Positions 39,726 through 48,104 of a DNA stretch of 64,000 nt are shown piece after piece. The DNA lies in the NCBI GenBank assembly GCA_015655115.1, contig JAATFQ010000136.1, forward strand, positions 1 through 64,000, in the 5' to 3' direction. Both the position numbers and the translations under genes were made by a program. The notes below the pieces were generated by a model. It was not told where the DNA came from. It ran no database searches and was given only the letters and a program-made list of their open reading frames with translations. The stretch is from Sphingobacteriales bacterium. Lineage in GTDB: Bacteria; Bacteroidota; Bacteroidia; Sphingobacteriales; Sphingobacteriaceae. How positions within the stretch are numbered: position 1 is the stretch's first letter; each line of letters opens with the position of its first letter.

Positions 39726-40163
39726 TTACTGCATCAGCTCGCCGCTATTCTCACGTGCAATTACATCAGCTACTGAGGTCTTGGAAAGCACTTCCAAAGT
39801 TGCATTCCTCACATCAATAAAGGTTTTCCTGATTCCGCAAGTCACCTCGTCATGGCATTCATCACATTTCCTGTAAAACTTCAGGCTTGCGCATGGAACC
39901 ATCGCTATCGGCCCATCGGTTATACGCAGAATATCTACTAAGTAGATATCAGCTGCATTTTTATTCAGGCTATATCCGCCTCCGGCGCCTTTCTTGCTGT
40001 ATAAATATCCTGCATTCCTCAAATCCAGTAAGATCTGCTCGAGGAATTTCCGCGGGATCATCTCCTGCTCAGCAAGTCTGCTGATCTGCATGGGAGGATT
40101 TTCAATGTTTTTACCTAAAGCGACCAGCGCCTTAATGGCATATTTCGTTTTCTTAGACAACAT
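39726..40163 (-). CDS. Rrf2-family transcription regulator
   Basis: A 145-residue winged-helix regulator. The DNA-binding part is KTKYAIKALVALGKN, MQISRLAEQEMIPRKFLEQILLDLRNAGYLYSKKGAGGGYSL. Downstream is a cysteine cluster, PCASLKFYRKCDECHDEVTCGIR, similar in place to that of IscR and other Fe-S- or redox-sensing Rrf2 proteins, so it may hold an Fe-S cluster or sense cysteine supply. It lies 87 bases upstream of cobA; the two share a promoter core sequence. A role in sulfur assimilation control is inferred. Confidence 0.87.
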   Translation of the reverse strand: MLSKKTKYAIKALVALGKNIENPPMQISRLAEQEMIPRKFLEQILLDLRNAGYLYSKKGAGGGYSLNKNAADIYLVDILRITDGPIAMVPCASLKFYRKCDECHDEVTCGIRKTFIDVRNATLEVLSKTSVADVIARENSGELMQ

Positions 40164-40170
40164 ATTAATG

Positions 40171-40202
40171 CAAAGCTAAGAAAAGATTCAGGTATTGATA
40201 CC
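40171..40202 (-). promoter_or_regulatory. Rrf2 gene promoter with palindrome GGTAT-TG-ATACC
   Basis: A perfect -7 element TAGCTTTG (40178-40171, minus strand) lies downstream of the palindrome GGTATTGATACC (40191-40202), which contains TATTGATA. Position suggests autoregulation through the -33 region. Confidence 0.5.
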
Positions 40203-40214
40203 AACAGGATAAAA

Positions 40215-40466
40215 TCATGCTATAAAGTTCTCCTCGTAATTCTCCGGAGCCTCTTCGTTCAGGTTATCATCTTTTTTAATTGTTGCAAGCAATGCAATCA
40301 GTTTTTTTTCTAAGCGTTCATATTCTGCCCTGTGCTGTTCAGTCTTATCGGCTAAAAAGGTATCAGAATCAGATATACCTGCAATTTTAGCATTTAGATA
40401 TGATTCATATGTACTTACTGTTTTAGCTACAATGGAATTTAAAATCTCTTGGTATGTCATAATCAT
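40215..40466 (-). CDS. Small hypothetical coiled protein
   Basis: An 83-residue (or 81 from the second ATG, two codons later) soluble protein, charged and mostly helical: YQEILNSIVAKTVSTYESYLNAKI and KTEQHRAEYERLEKKLIALLATIKKDD. The C-terminus is very acidic. No family is recognised and there is no signal peptide. It lies upstream of the Rrf2 gene on the same strand. Confidence 0.55.
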   Translation of the reverse strand: MIMTYQEILNSIVAKTVSTYESYLNAKIAGISDSDTFLADKTEQHRAEYERLEKKLIALLATIKKDDNLNEEAPENYEENFIA

Positions 40467-40616
40467 TAGGTTTAAGTATGTTTATATAACGCCTGACCAA
40501 CTATTTTGTTCTGTCATAAAAAGCACTGAGCCAGACATAATTTAAATTATGAAGAGATAAAAGGCCGGATATGCTTGTTCTTTTGTATTTTTGCTATTAT
40601 TTCAACTTGAATACCC

Positions 40617-41945
40617 ATGGCGAAAATACTTATTATTGAAGATGATCTAACTTTCTCACAGCTGTTAGAGGGCTTTCTTAGCAAGCATGGCCATGAACCA
40701 TATTTAGCCCACAATGTAAAAAATGCGTTGAAGATATTAACACAGGACACTTTCGACCTGATGCTGGTTGATTATCGCCTTCCTGACGGTACAGGGCTAG
40801 ACATCCTTTCACATATACGTGAAAAGGGACTAAATTACCCTCTGGTAATTATGACAAGTTTTAATGATGTGCGTACTGCCGTAAAATCGATTCAGCTTGG
40901 GGCGATAGATTACATTACAAAACCTGTTAATCCCGATGAATTGTTAATGATCATTAATGGTGCCTTTGAAAAAAAGGAGATAAAAGCCGATATTCCATCT
41001 ACCACAAATACCGACTTTATTAAAGGAAGAAGTAGTACTGCTGACAAACTCTATGCACATATAGATCTTGTAGCGCCAACTGATATGTCAGTCATTATCC
41101 AGGGAGAAAGTGGTACAGGTAAGGAATATGCCGCAAGGATTTTACATGCACAAAGCAAACGCAGCAAAAAGCCCTTTATCGCTATAGATTGTGGCGCGCT
41201 GTCCAGAGATTTGGCAGCAAGCGAACTCTTCGGCCATGTCAAAGGAGCTTTCACCGGTGCTATTAATGATAAAAAAGGCCAGTTTGAAGCAGCAGAAGGA
41301 GGAACGTTATTTCTGGACGAGGTAGGTAACCTGAGTTATGAAGTACAGATAAAATTATTAAGAGCTTTACAGGAGAGAGTGATCCAGCCGCTGGGCAGTA
41401 CGAAACAGATCGCAGTAAATGTGAGGATTATTACGGCTACAAATGACGACCTGCTAAACAGTATACAAAACGGGGAATTTCGCGAAGATCTTTACCATCG
41501 CCTAAATGAATTCAAAATCCTGTTACCTGCTTTAAGAGACCGTGGAAAAGATCTGGAATTATTTATTGATCATTTTATTCGTCTTTCTAATACTGAACTG
41601 GGTAGAAATGTACAGAAGCTATCGCAGCCAGTAAGAGACCTGTTGCTAAAATACGACTGGCCGGGAAACTTACGGGAACTGAAAAATGTAATTAAAAGAA
41701 TGGTATTGCTTACTCCGACAGATACTGCCGGAATAGAATCACTGCCAGAAGAAATGATTTTATCTATTAGCCAAACACCAAAACCCAGCGGGTCTGATCT
41801 TAAAGCTATCAATGAAAGTAACGAAAAAACGCTGATCATTGAAACACTGATTAAGGTCAAATACAATAAGTCAAAAGCAGCGAAGTTGCTCAATATAGAT
41901 AGGAAAACGCTATATAGTAAAATAGAGCGCTACGAAATTGAGTAA
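40617..41945 (+). CDS. Sigma-54-dependent response regulator (NtrC family)
   Basis: Enhancer-binding activator with three domains in 442 residues: receiver (phospho-acceptor D52 in MLVDYRLPDGTG), AAA+ domain (Walker A GESGTGKE at 163-170, the sigma-54 contact loop GAFTGA at 210-215, Walker B LFLDE at 231-235), and a Fis-type helix-turn-helix at the end (KSKAAKLLNIDRKTLYSKIERY). It drives sigma-54 promoters when phosphorylated. The hybrid kinase gene that faces it from the right is its most likely partner. A -7 element TATTTTTG lies 24 bases upstream of the ATG. Confidence 0.94.
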   Translation: MAKILIIEDDLTFSQLLEGFLSKHGHEPYLAHNVKNALKILTQDTFDLMLVDYRLPDGTGLDILSHIREKGLNYPLVIMTSFNDVRTAVKSIQLGAIDYITKPVNPDELLMIINGAFEKKEIKADIPSTTNTDFIKGRSSTADKLYAHIDLVAPTDMSVIIQGESGTGKEYAARILHAQSKRSKKPFIAIDCGALSRDLAASELFGHVKGAFTGAINDKKGQFEAAEGGTLFLDEVGNLSYEVQIKLLRALQERVIQPLGSTKQIAVNVRIITATNDDLLNSIQNGEFREDLYHRLNEFKILLPALRDRGKDLELFIDHFIRLSNTELGRNVQKLSQPVRDLLLKYDWPGNLRELKNVIKRMVLLTPTDTAGIESLPEEMILSISQTPKPSGSDLKAINESNEKTLIIETLIKVKYNKSKAAKLLNIDRKTLYSKIERYEIE

Positions 41946-42019
41946 GCATCAGACTATAAGTAACCAATGCGTTGTGATTGAGCGCTACGCTGGTTAAACA
42001 CGCTGAAAACACCACCCTG

Positions 42020-44617
42020 TTAGGCAATTTTCTCATCAACCAATGTCATCAGGTAATTCAAATCTGCAATTAAAGCATGAATCTGCTTTTTTAAAGGCCC
42101 ATCTATGGTGCCGGATGCAGCAAGGTCTATTTCCATCTGCCTGAATCCTGCCGCTAGCTTCCCTGAGCCCATCTGAGCAGTTCTGCCAGCTATACGGTGG
42201 ACAATCAATCTTGCCAGTGGCTGGTCATTGTCTTTGAGGCTATCTCCTAATGCTAACATATCATCCCTGCAGTCTTCCTTAAACCTGTTCAGTATCTTTA
42301 GCAGCAGGCCGGCATCACCAAACGTCATCTTTTCAATCACAGAGGTATCAAAGCTAACTTCAGAGAAATCTGACTGAGCTACCTGACCAGGTGTAGAAAT
42401 TTCTTCTTCAGTACCTGATACCTTATTGGTATTTGAAAGATGCCCTTCTGTTTCCTTTAAAACAAGCTCCTGTGTTCCCTGTAAATCAATTTCCTCTGTT
42501 TCTAAAACCGTCAGCAAATCATTTTCACGGAAGGGTTTCATAATCAATCCGTCAAAGCCCTGTTTTAAAACCGCCTCAAGCTCTTCCGGAAGCACTTGTG
42601 CAGTCATTGCGTAAATCTTCAAATCCCATGGAATTCTGTCTCTCATGATCTGGCATAACTCCACGCCCGACAATTCAGGCATTCTCATATCCATCAGAAT
42701 ATACTTTACCGTTGTATCCAGTGCAGCATCCATCATCTTCAGCGGTGAATTGAAACATTCATAAGCAATGCCTCTTTTCGAAAAGATAATTCCGCACAGG
42801 TCAAGAATCAGCTGATCGTCATCTACAACCCAAACCTTATCGTTAGTATAGGTTTTCTGTGTTGTGCTTACCTGATCTTCAATAGATTGCTGTGGAGCAA
42901 CAGTAAAAGTAAGATATACTGTAAAAGCACTCCCTTCTCCCTGCTTACTTTTCACATAAATACGGCCATCCTGGTTTTCAATCAATGCTTTAATAATCGA
43001 CAGCCCTAATCCTGCCCCTGCTTTATTGATCACTTCCTTATCGGGAGAGTCTATTTGTTCAAATTCATTGAATATTCTGTTTACATCCTCGTCCGCTAAA
43101 CCGATACCAGTATCTTTTACAATAAAGGTAAAATGAAGCTGATCAGACTGTCTTTTATAAAAAGCCGATAAGACGACCTCCCCTGTTTGTGTAAATTTAA
43201 TCGCATTGGAGATCAGATTATAAAGAATCTGCTTGAGGCGAAAGGCATCACCAATAATATATTCAATTCCATGCAGATCAATCTCACTGCGCATACTCAA
43301 CTGCTTATGTTCTGCCTGAGGTTCCATTACTGAAATGACCTCTGCTAACAGCTCTCTGATATTAAATGGCTTATTTGCAAAGCTGAACTTGCCTGAGATA
43401 ATCCGGTTATAATCCAGGATTTCATTTACAATCTGCAGCAGATGTTCTGAGGAGTGATAGATAGCCTCAATATCTTTCTTCTCAGGCTGGGGCTGGTTCC
43501 TTATAATTTCCGCATATCCAATGATAGATTGTAGAGGGGTACGGATTTCGTGGCTCATATTAGATAAAAACCGCTGTTTAGCCATCCCGTGATATTCCGC
43601 TTCGTCTCTTGCTTTCTCCAGCGCTTTTCTGTATTGATTGCTATGGGTAATGTCCGTCAGAATCAGGTAAAGTAAAATAACTGTCAGGACAAAAAAACCA
43701 ACCATAATAATACTGATCCTGGTGATCCCTGTGTTGACAACTTCTTTTGCCTGTATGCCATTCTGTTCAATCTGGGCAACAACTTCTGCTTCTACTTTTC
43801 TAAGGATATCCAGCATTTGATTGATCAGCAGGTTATTTGCATTGGCAAGCACAGCTTCCCTGTTTAAAAACCGGGCACTCTTCAGACGCTGCTCCAGTTC
43901 AATGTTACGAAGTGATTTTTTAAAGCCTCTGGCTATAATCGTATCACCTGATAGCGCAATGGTATCCCTCTTTATATTCTCCTCATTAGTGAGCTGATAA
44001 GACTGATTAGTTTGCTCAGCTTTCTTTTTTCCAAATAACCGGTTGAAAAAACCTTTAGGTTTATCTGCGTCTGAAGGAAAAATAGTTACTGTCGATGTCT
44101 TTTTCTCCGTCGTAACTACAGTGCTATCCTGCTGCTGAGGATTTCTGTTCACTAAGTCATTCAGCTTCTTTACTTCATCAGTAAAAGAACGATCGTGTAC
44201 GAGCCGCTCCCGCACTTTCAGGTAATTAACAAATTGCTTATCTCTTTCAACTAATAGTTGCTTTACAGAGGCTATACGGCTTGCCTGTAATGAATCTGCC
44301 TGATACATACCAGACAGGGTATCCAGTAGTGATCTTAGGTTGGTGGATTCTTTAAAGAACTGGTCGTAATTGCCAGGTGAATTAAAGGCAAGGTTTTTCT
44401 GTTGCTGGTCAAGGCCGGCAACCTTACGGGAAACCGCATTGACCATTCTCAATTTCGCATTTGGTGCAGAGACAGCGTCTACAGTGTCTAACATCTCATT
44501 AAATGCAATTTTACTCACTCCCCAAGCCAAAAACAAGGCCAAGAATGCCAGCGTAAATCCAATTATGATTTTGCCTTTGGCAGCACTGAGAAAACTTTTC
44601 TGGGAAACACCTATCAT
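42020..44617 (-). CDS. Hybrid sensor histidine kinase with receiver and Hpt domains
   Basis: An 865-residue phosphorelay protein. Two membrane segments (about 14-32 and 300-322) flank a periplasmic or extracytoplasmic sensor of helical make-up. The kinase core has FLSNMSHEIRTPLQSIIGY, LKQILYNLISNAIKFT and VKDTGIGLADEDV. A receiver (VWVVDDDQLILDLCGI, aspartate in YILMDMRMPELSG) and a C-terminal Hpt domain (ARLIVHRIAGRTAQMGSG) follow. The whole His-Asp-His relay in one chain would pass phosphate to an outside regulator, most simply the convergent sigma-54 regulator next door. The sensed signal is unknown. Confidence 0.93.
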   Translation of the reverse strand: MIGVSQKSFLSAAKGKIIIGFTLAFLALFLAWGVSKIAFNEMLDTVDAVSAPNAKLRMVNAVSRKVAGLDQQQKNLAFNSPGNYDQFFKESTNLRSLLDTLSGMYQADSLQASRIASVKQLLVERDKQFVNYLKVRERLVHDRSFTDEVKKLNDLVNRNPQQQDSTVVTTEKKTSTVTIFPSDADKPKGFFNRLFGKKKAEQTNQSYQLTNEENIKRDTIALSGDTIIARGFKKSLRNIELEQRLKSARFLNREAVLANANNLLINQMLDILRKVEAEVVAQIEQNGIQAKEVVNTGITRISIIMVGFFVLTVILLYLILTDITHSNQYRKALEKARDEAEYHGMAKQRFLSNMSHEIRTPLQSIIGYAEIIRNQPQPEKKDIEAIYHSSEHLLQIVNEILDYNRIISGKFSFANKPFNIRELLAEVISVMEPQAEHKQLSMRSEIDLHGIEYIIGDAFRLKQILYNLISNAIKFTQTGEVVLSAFYKRQSDQLHFTFIVKDTGIGLADEDVNRIFNEFEQIDSPDKEVINKAGAGLGLSIIKALIENQDGRIYVKSKQGEGSAFTVYLTFTVAPQQSIEDQVSTTQKTYTNDKVWVVDDDQLILDLCGIIFSKRGIAYECFNSPLKMMDAALDTTVKYILMDMRMPELSGVELCQIMRDRIPWDLKIYAMTAQVLPEELEAVLKQGFDGLIMKPFRENDLLTVLETEEIDLQGTQELVLKETEGHLSNTNKVSGTEEEISTPGQVAQSDFSEVSFDTSVIEKMTFGDAGLLLKILNRFKEDCRDDMLALGDSLKDNDQPLARLIVHRIAGRTAQMGSGKLAAGFRQMEIDLAASGTIDGPLKKQIHALIADLNYLMTLVDEKIA

Positions 44618-44868
44618 TCTTTAAAGGGAAATATCTATGTAAAGATAACAATACCCTAAAGCTTTTTGTTTAGTGTGCCTATTTCCTTATTGCCAGATCA
44701 ACGCTAATATGATGATCGCTGAGTTTAATATTTCAATTGTAATATCCGTATTTTACATAAACGGACCTTTGTCATCTAACCTGGAACCGGGACATCCAAT
44801 TCTGCTATCTGATCATTTAATAGGGACAGGAATTTTTATTGAGCCGAATTATCTGTAAAATTGTGGCT

Positions 44869-45456
44869 ATGTATTGGTACGAAGAAGAAGTACAGTCCCT
44901 GGTTCTAAAAAAAGAAACACTTACTGTTGCTCCAAAAACAATTTTTTATGGCAGCTCAACCATTCGGTTATGGGTTACGCTTACTGAAGACTTTGCCGAT
45001 CTGGCTCCCGTTAACCTCGGTTTTGGTGGTTCTACTTTAGCAGCATGCGTTTGGTTTTTTGACCGGATTGTAGGTCCTTATACCCCCGAAAGAATAATTG
45101 TTTACGCAGGCGACAACGACCTTGGAGATGGCAGGACTCCTGAAGAGGTGTTTATTTTCTTTCAGCAACTAACAGAAAAGGTGAAACAACATTTTAGCAC
45201 TGTCCCTTGTTATTTCATTTCCCTGAAACCAAGTCCTGCGCGTTGGACGCTAAATACGTCATTTGAATATACAAACAAACTTATTGCTGAAGAAATTGTT
45301 GAAAATCATAAAAACTGGAAGTTCATCAATATATTCCCGGATATGGTTGGGCCTGATGGGGAGCCAATGGCAAAATATTATGATACTGACGGACTTCATC
45401 TTAGTCCGGCTGGTTATAAACTTTGGAAGGAAATTGTTTCTCAGCATCTAGCCTAA
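44869..45456 (+). CDS. SGNH/GDSL-family hydrolase
   Basis: Predicted esterase or lipase-like enzyme, 195 residues from ATG 44869; a TTG ten codons upstream is a less likely start. Block I is IFYGSSTIRLW (nucleophile Ser in GSS rather than GDS), block II is NLGFGGSTLAACVWFF, block III is YAGDNDLGDG and block V is DTDGLHLSPAGYKLW with the catalytic Asp-x-x-His pair. No signal peptide is seen, so it acts in the cytoplasm. Substrate unknown. Confidence 0.87.
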   Translation: MYWYEEEVQSLVLKKETLTVAPKTIFYGSSTIRLWVTLTEDFADLAPVNLGFGGSTLAACVWFFDRIVGPYTPERIIVYAGDNDLGDGRTPEEVFIFFQQLTEKVKQHFSTVPCYFISLKPSPARWTLNTSFEYTNKLIAEEIVENHKNWKFINIFPDMVGPDGEPMAKYYDTDGLHLSPAGYKLWKEIVSQHLA

Positions 45457-45520
45457 TAGTTACCAGATTTTAACAGTTTTTTAATGTTAATATGGATTTG
45501 CATACTTAGCTTTATGGGGA

Positions 45521-46249
45521 ATGAAAAGAGTTTATCAAAAATGGTTCAGTAAATCGGTAAACCGCGAAATGGAATTGCTGATTTTTGGTCATAGCGGTGC
45601 CGCGGTCTTATTTTTCCCTACCCGCTCTGCCAGGTTTTTCGACTACGAAAACTGGGGGATGATCGACTCCATAAAAGATAAAATAGAAAGCGGATATCTT
45701 CAGCTCTTTTGCGTAGACAGCCTGGATCAGGAAGCATTTTATGATTCTACCTCTTCACCAGAAGAGAAAATGAACCGGCACCTGCAATATGAACAATATA
45801 TTCTCAATGAGGTAATTCCACTCATGCACCGTGAAAACTCCGGCAACTACCTGATATCAGCAGGATGCAGCATGGGCGCCTTCCATGCACTTAATATTGC
45901 CTTTAAATATCCGCAGCTATTCAATAAAGTGGTCGCTATGAGCGGGAGGTATGACCTTACCCAGCAAATGGGTAGCTTTGAGGATTTATTACATGGTTAC
46001 CGTAATGAAACGATTTATTTTAACTCGCCAAATCAATATGTAGCTAATCTAAGCGACGACCAAATATTAGAGGCGATAAGGAAGCTGACAATCATCATTG
46101 CTATAGGGGAAAAGGACGCTTTCCTGGAGAATAATAATCAACTGAACGGAATCCTCTGGAATAAGAAAATAACACATGAATTTTATATCTGGAAAGGTGA
46201 AGCACATAAACCAAAATATTGGAAGCAGATGATCAATCTTTATATCTGA
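45521..46249 (+). CDS. Alpha/beta-hydrolase, esterase family
   Basis: A 242-residue esterase D-like protein. The nucleophile elbow is SAGCSMGAFHALNIAFKYP, where G-C-S-M-G fits GxSxG; a later acid (GEKDAF) and His (GEAHKPKYW) complete the triad. The N-terminal region VYQKWFSKSVNREMELLIFGHSGAAVLFFPTR is typical of a family often annotated as a putative esterase. There is no signal peptide. It follows the SGNH hydrolase gene by about 65 bases and may be co-transcribed with it. Confidence 0.83.
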   Translation: MKRVYQKWFSKSVNREMELLIFGHSGAAVLFFPTRSARFFDYENWGMIDSIKDKIESGYLQLFCVDSLDQEAFYDSTSSPEEKMNRHLQYEQYILNEVIPLMHRENSGNYLISAGCSMGAFHALNIAFKYPQLFNKVVAMSGRYDLTQQMGSFEDLLHGYRNETIYFNSPNQYVANLSDDQILEAIRKLTIIIAIGEKDAFLENNNQLNGILWNKKITHEFYIWKGEAHKPKYWKQMINLYI

Positions 46250-46335
46250 CAAGAGTACCTTCCTGTCTCGAAAATGTTATTTCAATTCCCTGTCAACACA
46301 AAACATACAGCTATCTTATCTCAGTTTCCCTTATC

Positions 46336-46361
46336 TAATGCTGATTTTTAATGCTGATTTT
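46336..46361 (+). repeat. Tandem 13-base repeat
   Basis: TAATGCTGATTTT occurs twice in direct succession in the intergenic region after the esterase gene. Purpose unknown. Confidence 0.55.
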
Positions 46362-46378
46362 CATCATGATGATATAAA

Positions 46379-46397
46379 GCCGGTCAATATGTCCGGC
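46379..46397 (+). terminator. Weak terminator-like hairpin
   Basis: GCCGG pairs with CCGGC over a nine-base loop, followed by ATTTTCC. It could end the esterase transcript; the stem is short. Confidence 0.35.
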
Positions 46398-46404
46398 ATT
46401 TTCC

Positions 46405-46433
46405 TTGATAAATAGTAAAATATTTTACCTTTG
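46405..46433 (+). promoter_or_regulatory. Promoter of the leader ORF and nucleoside-hydrolase-like gene
   Basis: TTG (46405-46407), 18 bases, then the perfect -7 element TACCTTTG (46426-46433). The start site would fall around 46438-46441, at or next to the first ATG of the leader ORF. Confidence 0.65.
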
Positions 46434-46440
46434 CTTCATA

Positions 46441-46524
46441 ATGATGCTAACTATAATTACGTTAGCTCCTATACCTATCCTGACAGGGTGTTGCCGGCAT
46501 CATGCCGATAGCATCTTACCATAG
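46441..46524 (+). CDS. Putative leader peptide with Cys-Cys-Arg-His-His, in a structured 5' leader
   Basis: A 27-codon frame starting ATG-ATG, at about the predicted transcription start, reads MMLTIITLAPIPILTGCCRHH, then ADSILP and a stop, 14 bases before the downstream gene. The RNA offers two exclusive stems: GATGCTA (46443-46449) with TAGCATC (46509-46515), or GCTAAC (46446-46451) with GTTAGC (46461-46466). A third hairpin, CGGCA-TCA-TGCCG (46495-46507), covers the Arg-His-His codons. This layout resembles amino-acid-sensing attenuator leaders or a small riboswitch. I match it to no named family, and translation is not proven. Confidence 0.45.
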   Translation: MMLTIITLAPIPILTGCCRHHADSILP

Positions 46525-46538
46525 AAAAAAATAAATAG

Positions 46539-47585
46539 ATGAAATATAGCATTTGTATACTCACTTTAGCAATTGGATTATCAGTACTGAAGGTAAGCGC
46601 ACAAGATCAGCGCAAGACAAATATTAAGTCGCTAGCAGTGCCTGGAGATTTAATCAAGCCGCGTATGCGGGTAATTGTTGATAATGATTTTGGTGGCGAC
46701 CCTGATGGATTATTTCAGCTTGTACATCAGATTTTATCTCCGTCAGTAGAAATAAGAGCCATTGTGGGGTCACATTTAAAAAAGGGGGACCCGTTTGACT
46801 CTTCCAGTGAAACAGCAACAAATGCGAAGAAAAAGGTTGAAGAAGTACTGAATGTAATGGAATTAACCGGACGTTTCCCTGTTTATGAAGGATCAAATAC
46901 TGCTCTATCAAATGATACTACTGCCCAGAATTCTACAGCAGCACAAGTAATCATTAAAGAAGCTATGCGCACCGATACCGATTTACCACTTTATGTAGTT
47001 TGCGGGGCCGGATTAACAGATTTAGCAAGCGCATATTTGCTCGAACCTAAAATTGCTGCGCGCCTGACGCTTATATGGATCGGCGGACCTGAATATGCGG
47101 GACTAGCAACACCTCCTCCAGGTTATACAAGTTTAGAGTATAACCTCGGAATTGATGTAATGGCTGCGAAGGTTATATTTAACCAATCTGCTATTCCCAT
47201 CTGGCAGGTTCCGCGCAATGCTTACCGGCTGGCATTGATGCCTTATGCTGAATTGCTGCTTAAAGTTAAACCCCAGGGTAAAACAGGGAAATATCTGGCA
47301 GACAAAATCGAGGCGCTAATGCGGATGACCGCAAAGTTTAATCTGAAAATTGGTGAGACTTATATTATGGGTGACAGCCCTTTAGTGCTATTAACAGCAT
47401 TGCAGTCGTCATTTGAGGCCGATCCATCATCAAGCCAGTACGTAACCAGGCAAGCTCCAATAATCAACAATCAAGGTCTGTATGAGGTAAATAATGCTGG
47501 CAGGAACATAAGAATTTATACACAGCTGGATACCCGCCTACTATTCGAAGATTTTTTCGCAAAGCTGAGCTTATTTTGTCGCTAA
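46539..47585 (+). CDS. Exported nucleoside-hydrolase-like protein
   Basis: A 348-residue protein with signal peptide (KYSICILTLAIGLSVLKVSAQ), so periplasmic. The metal-binding start RVIVDNDFGGDPDGLFQLVHQ (D48, D50, D54, D56) resembles the DxDxxxDD cluster of nucleoside hydrolases that holds the catalytic calcium; later PLYVVCGAGLTDLASAYL and LIWIGGPEY match the same fold. Family members split ribonucleosides into base and ribose, but some Bacteroidota relatives act on other glycosides, so the substrate is open. The gene is preceded by the structured leader ORF. Confidence 0.8.
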   Translation: MKYSICILTLAIGLSVLKVSAQDQRKTNIKSLAVPGDLIKPRMRVIVDNDFGGDPDGLFQLVHQILSPSVEIRAIVGSHLKKGDPFDSSSETATNAKKKVEEVLNVMELTGRFPVYEGSNTALSNDTTAQNSTAAQVIIKEAMRTDTDLPLYVVCGAGLTDLASAYLLEPKIAARLTLIWIGGPEYAGLATPPPGYTSLEYNLGIDVMAAKVIFNQSAIPIWQVPRNAYRLALMPYAELLLKVKPQGKTGKYLADKIEALMRMTAKFNLKIGETYIMGDSPLVLLTALQSSFEADPSSSQYVTRQAPIINNQGLYEVNNAGRNIRIYTQLDTRLLFEDFFAKLSLFCR

Positions 47586-48104
47586 ATAACAATTTTCAAT
47601 AATCAGGAAGCTGTAAACGGCCCTCTTACACCCCATCTAAATATCCTGATAAAATCTCGGTTTAGATATATATTAGCCTTCTGCCCTGAGCAGGATGTTA
47701 ATATATATCTCACCAATAAAGCATAATCAATACTGCTTCAAAGATAGTGCAGGCAGATCCTAAATCTGTATCCTGTACCGGAGCATTGTGATTAATTTTA
47801 TAAATACTAAGCCTTCGGTAAAAGTAACGAAGATCATATTTTTACCTAATAAATATAACATCTTGATTTTACAAAAGTTAAGGAACTTAGGCGTTAGTAT
47901 ACCTTTAATCTAAAAAATATGAGTTTTAATTTTATGCTTACCGTCATATTATTCGACTCTGCCGGTCACTATGTTTGTGTACAGACAGCAGTTGATATAC
48001 CAGCTTTTTTATCGCATCCGGCATTTATAAACATCATCCCTGATATTATTTGATACGATAGAATTTCTGGCCCATCCTGCTTTTATATCGCAAAAATCAT
48101 CATA
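47586..48104. other. Intergenic region upstream of nrdD, with hairpins
   Basis: About 520 bases without a clear gene. A long hairpin spans 47664-47710 (12-base AT stem AGATATATATTA with TAATATATATCT, inner CTGC/GCAG). A second lies at 47750-47775 (CAGG-CAGAT with ATCTG and CCTG, loop CCTAA). A 44-codon frame at 47919-48053, with a near-consensus -7 (TACCTTTA, 47899-47906), could encode a small protein or be chance; I list it here only. No FNR-type palindrome was convincing. Confidence 0.45.

Noticed and set aside
44673-44858. 61-codon frame before the SGNH gene
   Set aside because: No family pattern; overlaps the start region of the real gene.
46441-46515. Named riboswitch (TPP, SAM-II, preQ1, fluoride or cobalamin class)
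   Set aside because: None of the conserved core strings of those classes could be found; only the paired stems are visible, so it is reported as an unnamed leader.
47919-48053. 44-codon frame upstream of nrdD
   Set aside because: Has a near-consensus -7 element but no recognisable features; kept only as a note in the intergenic entry.
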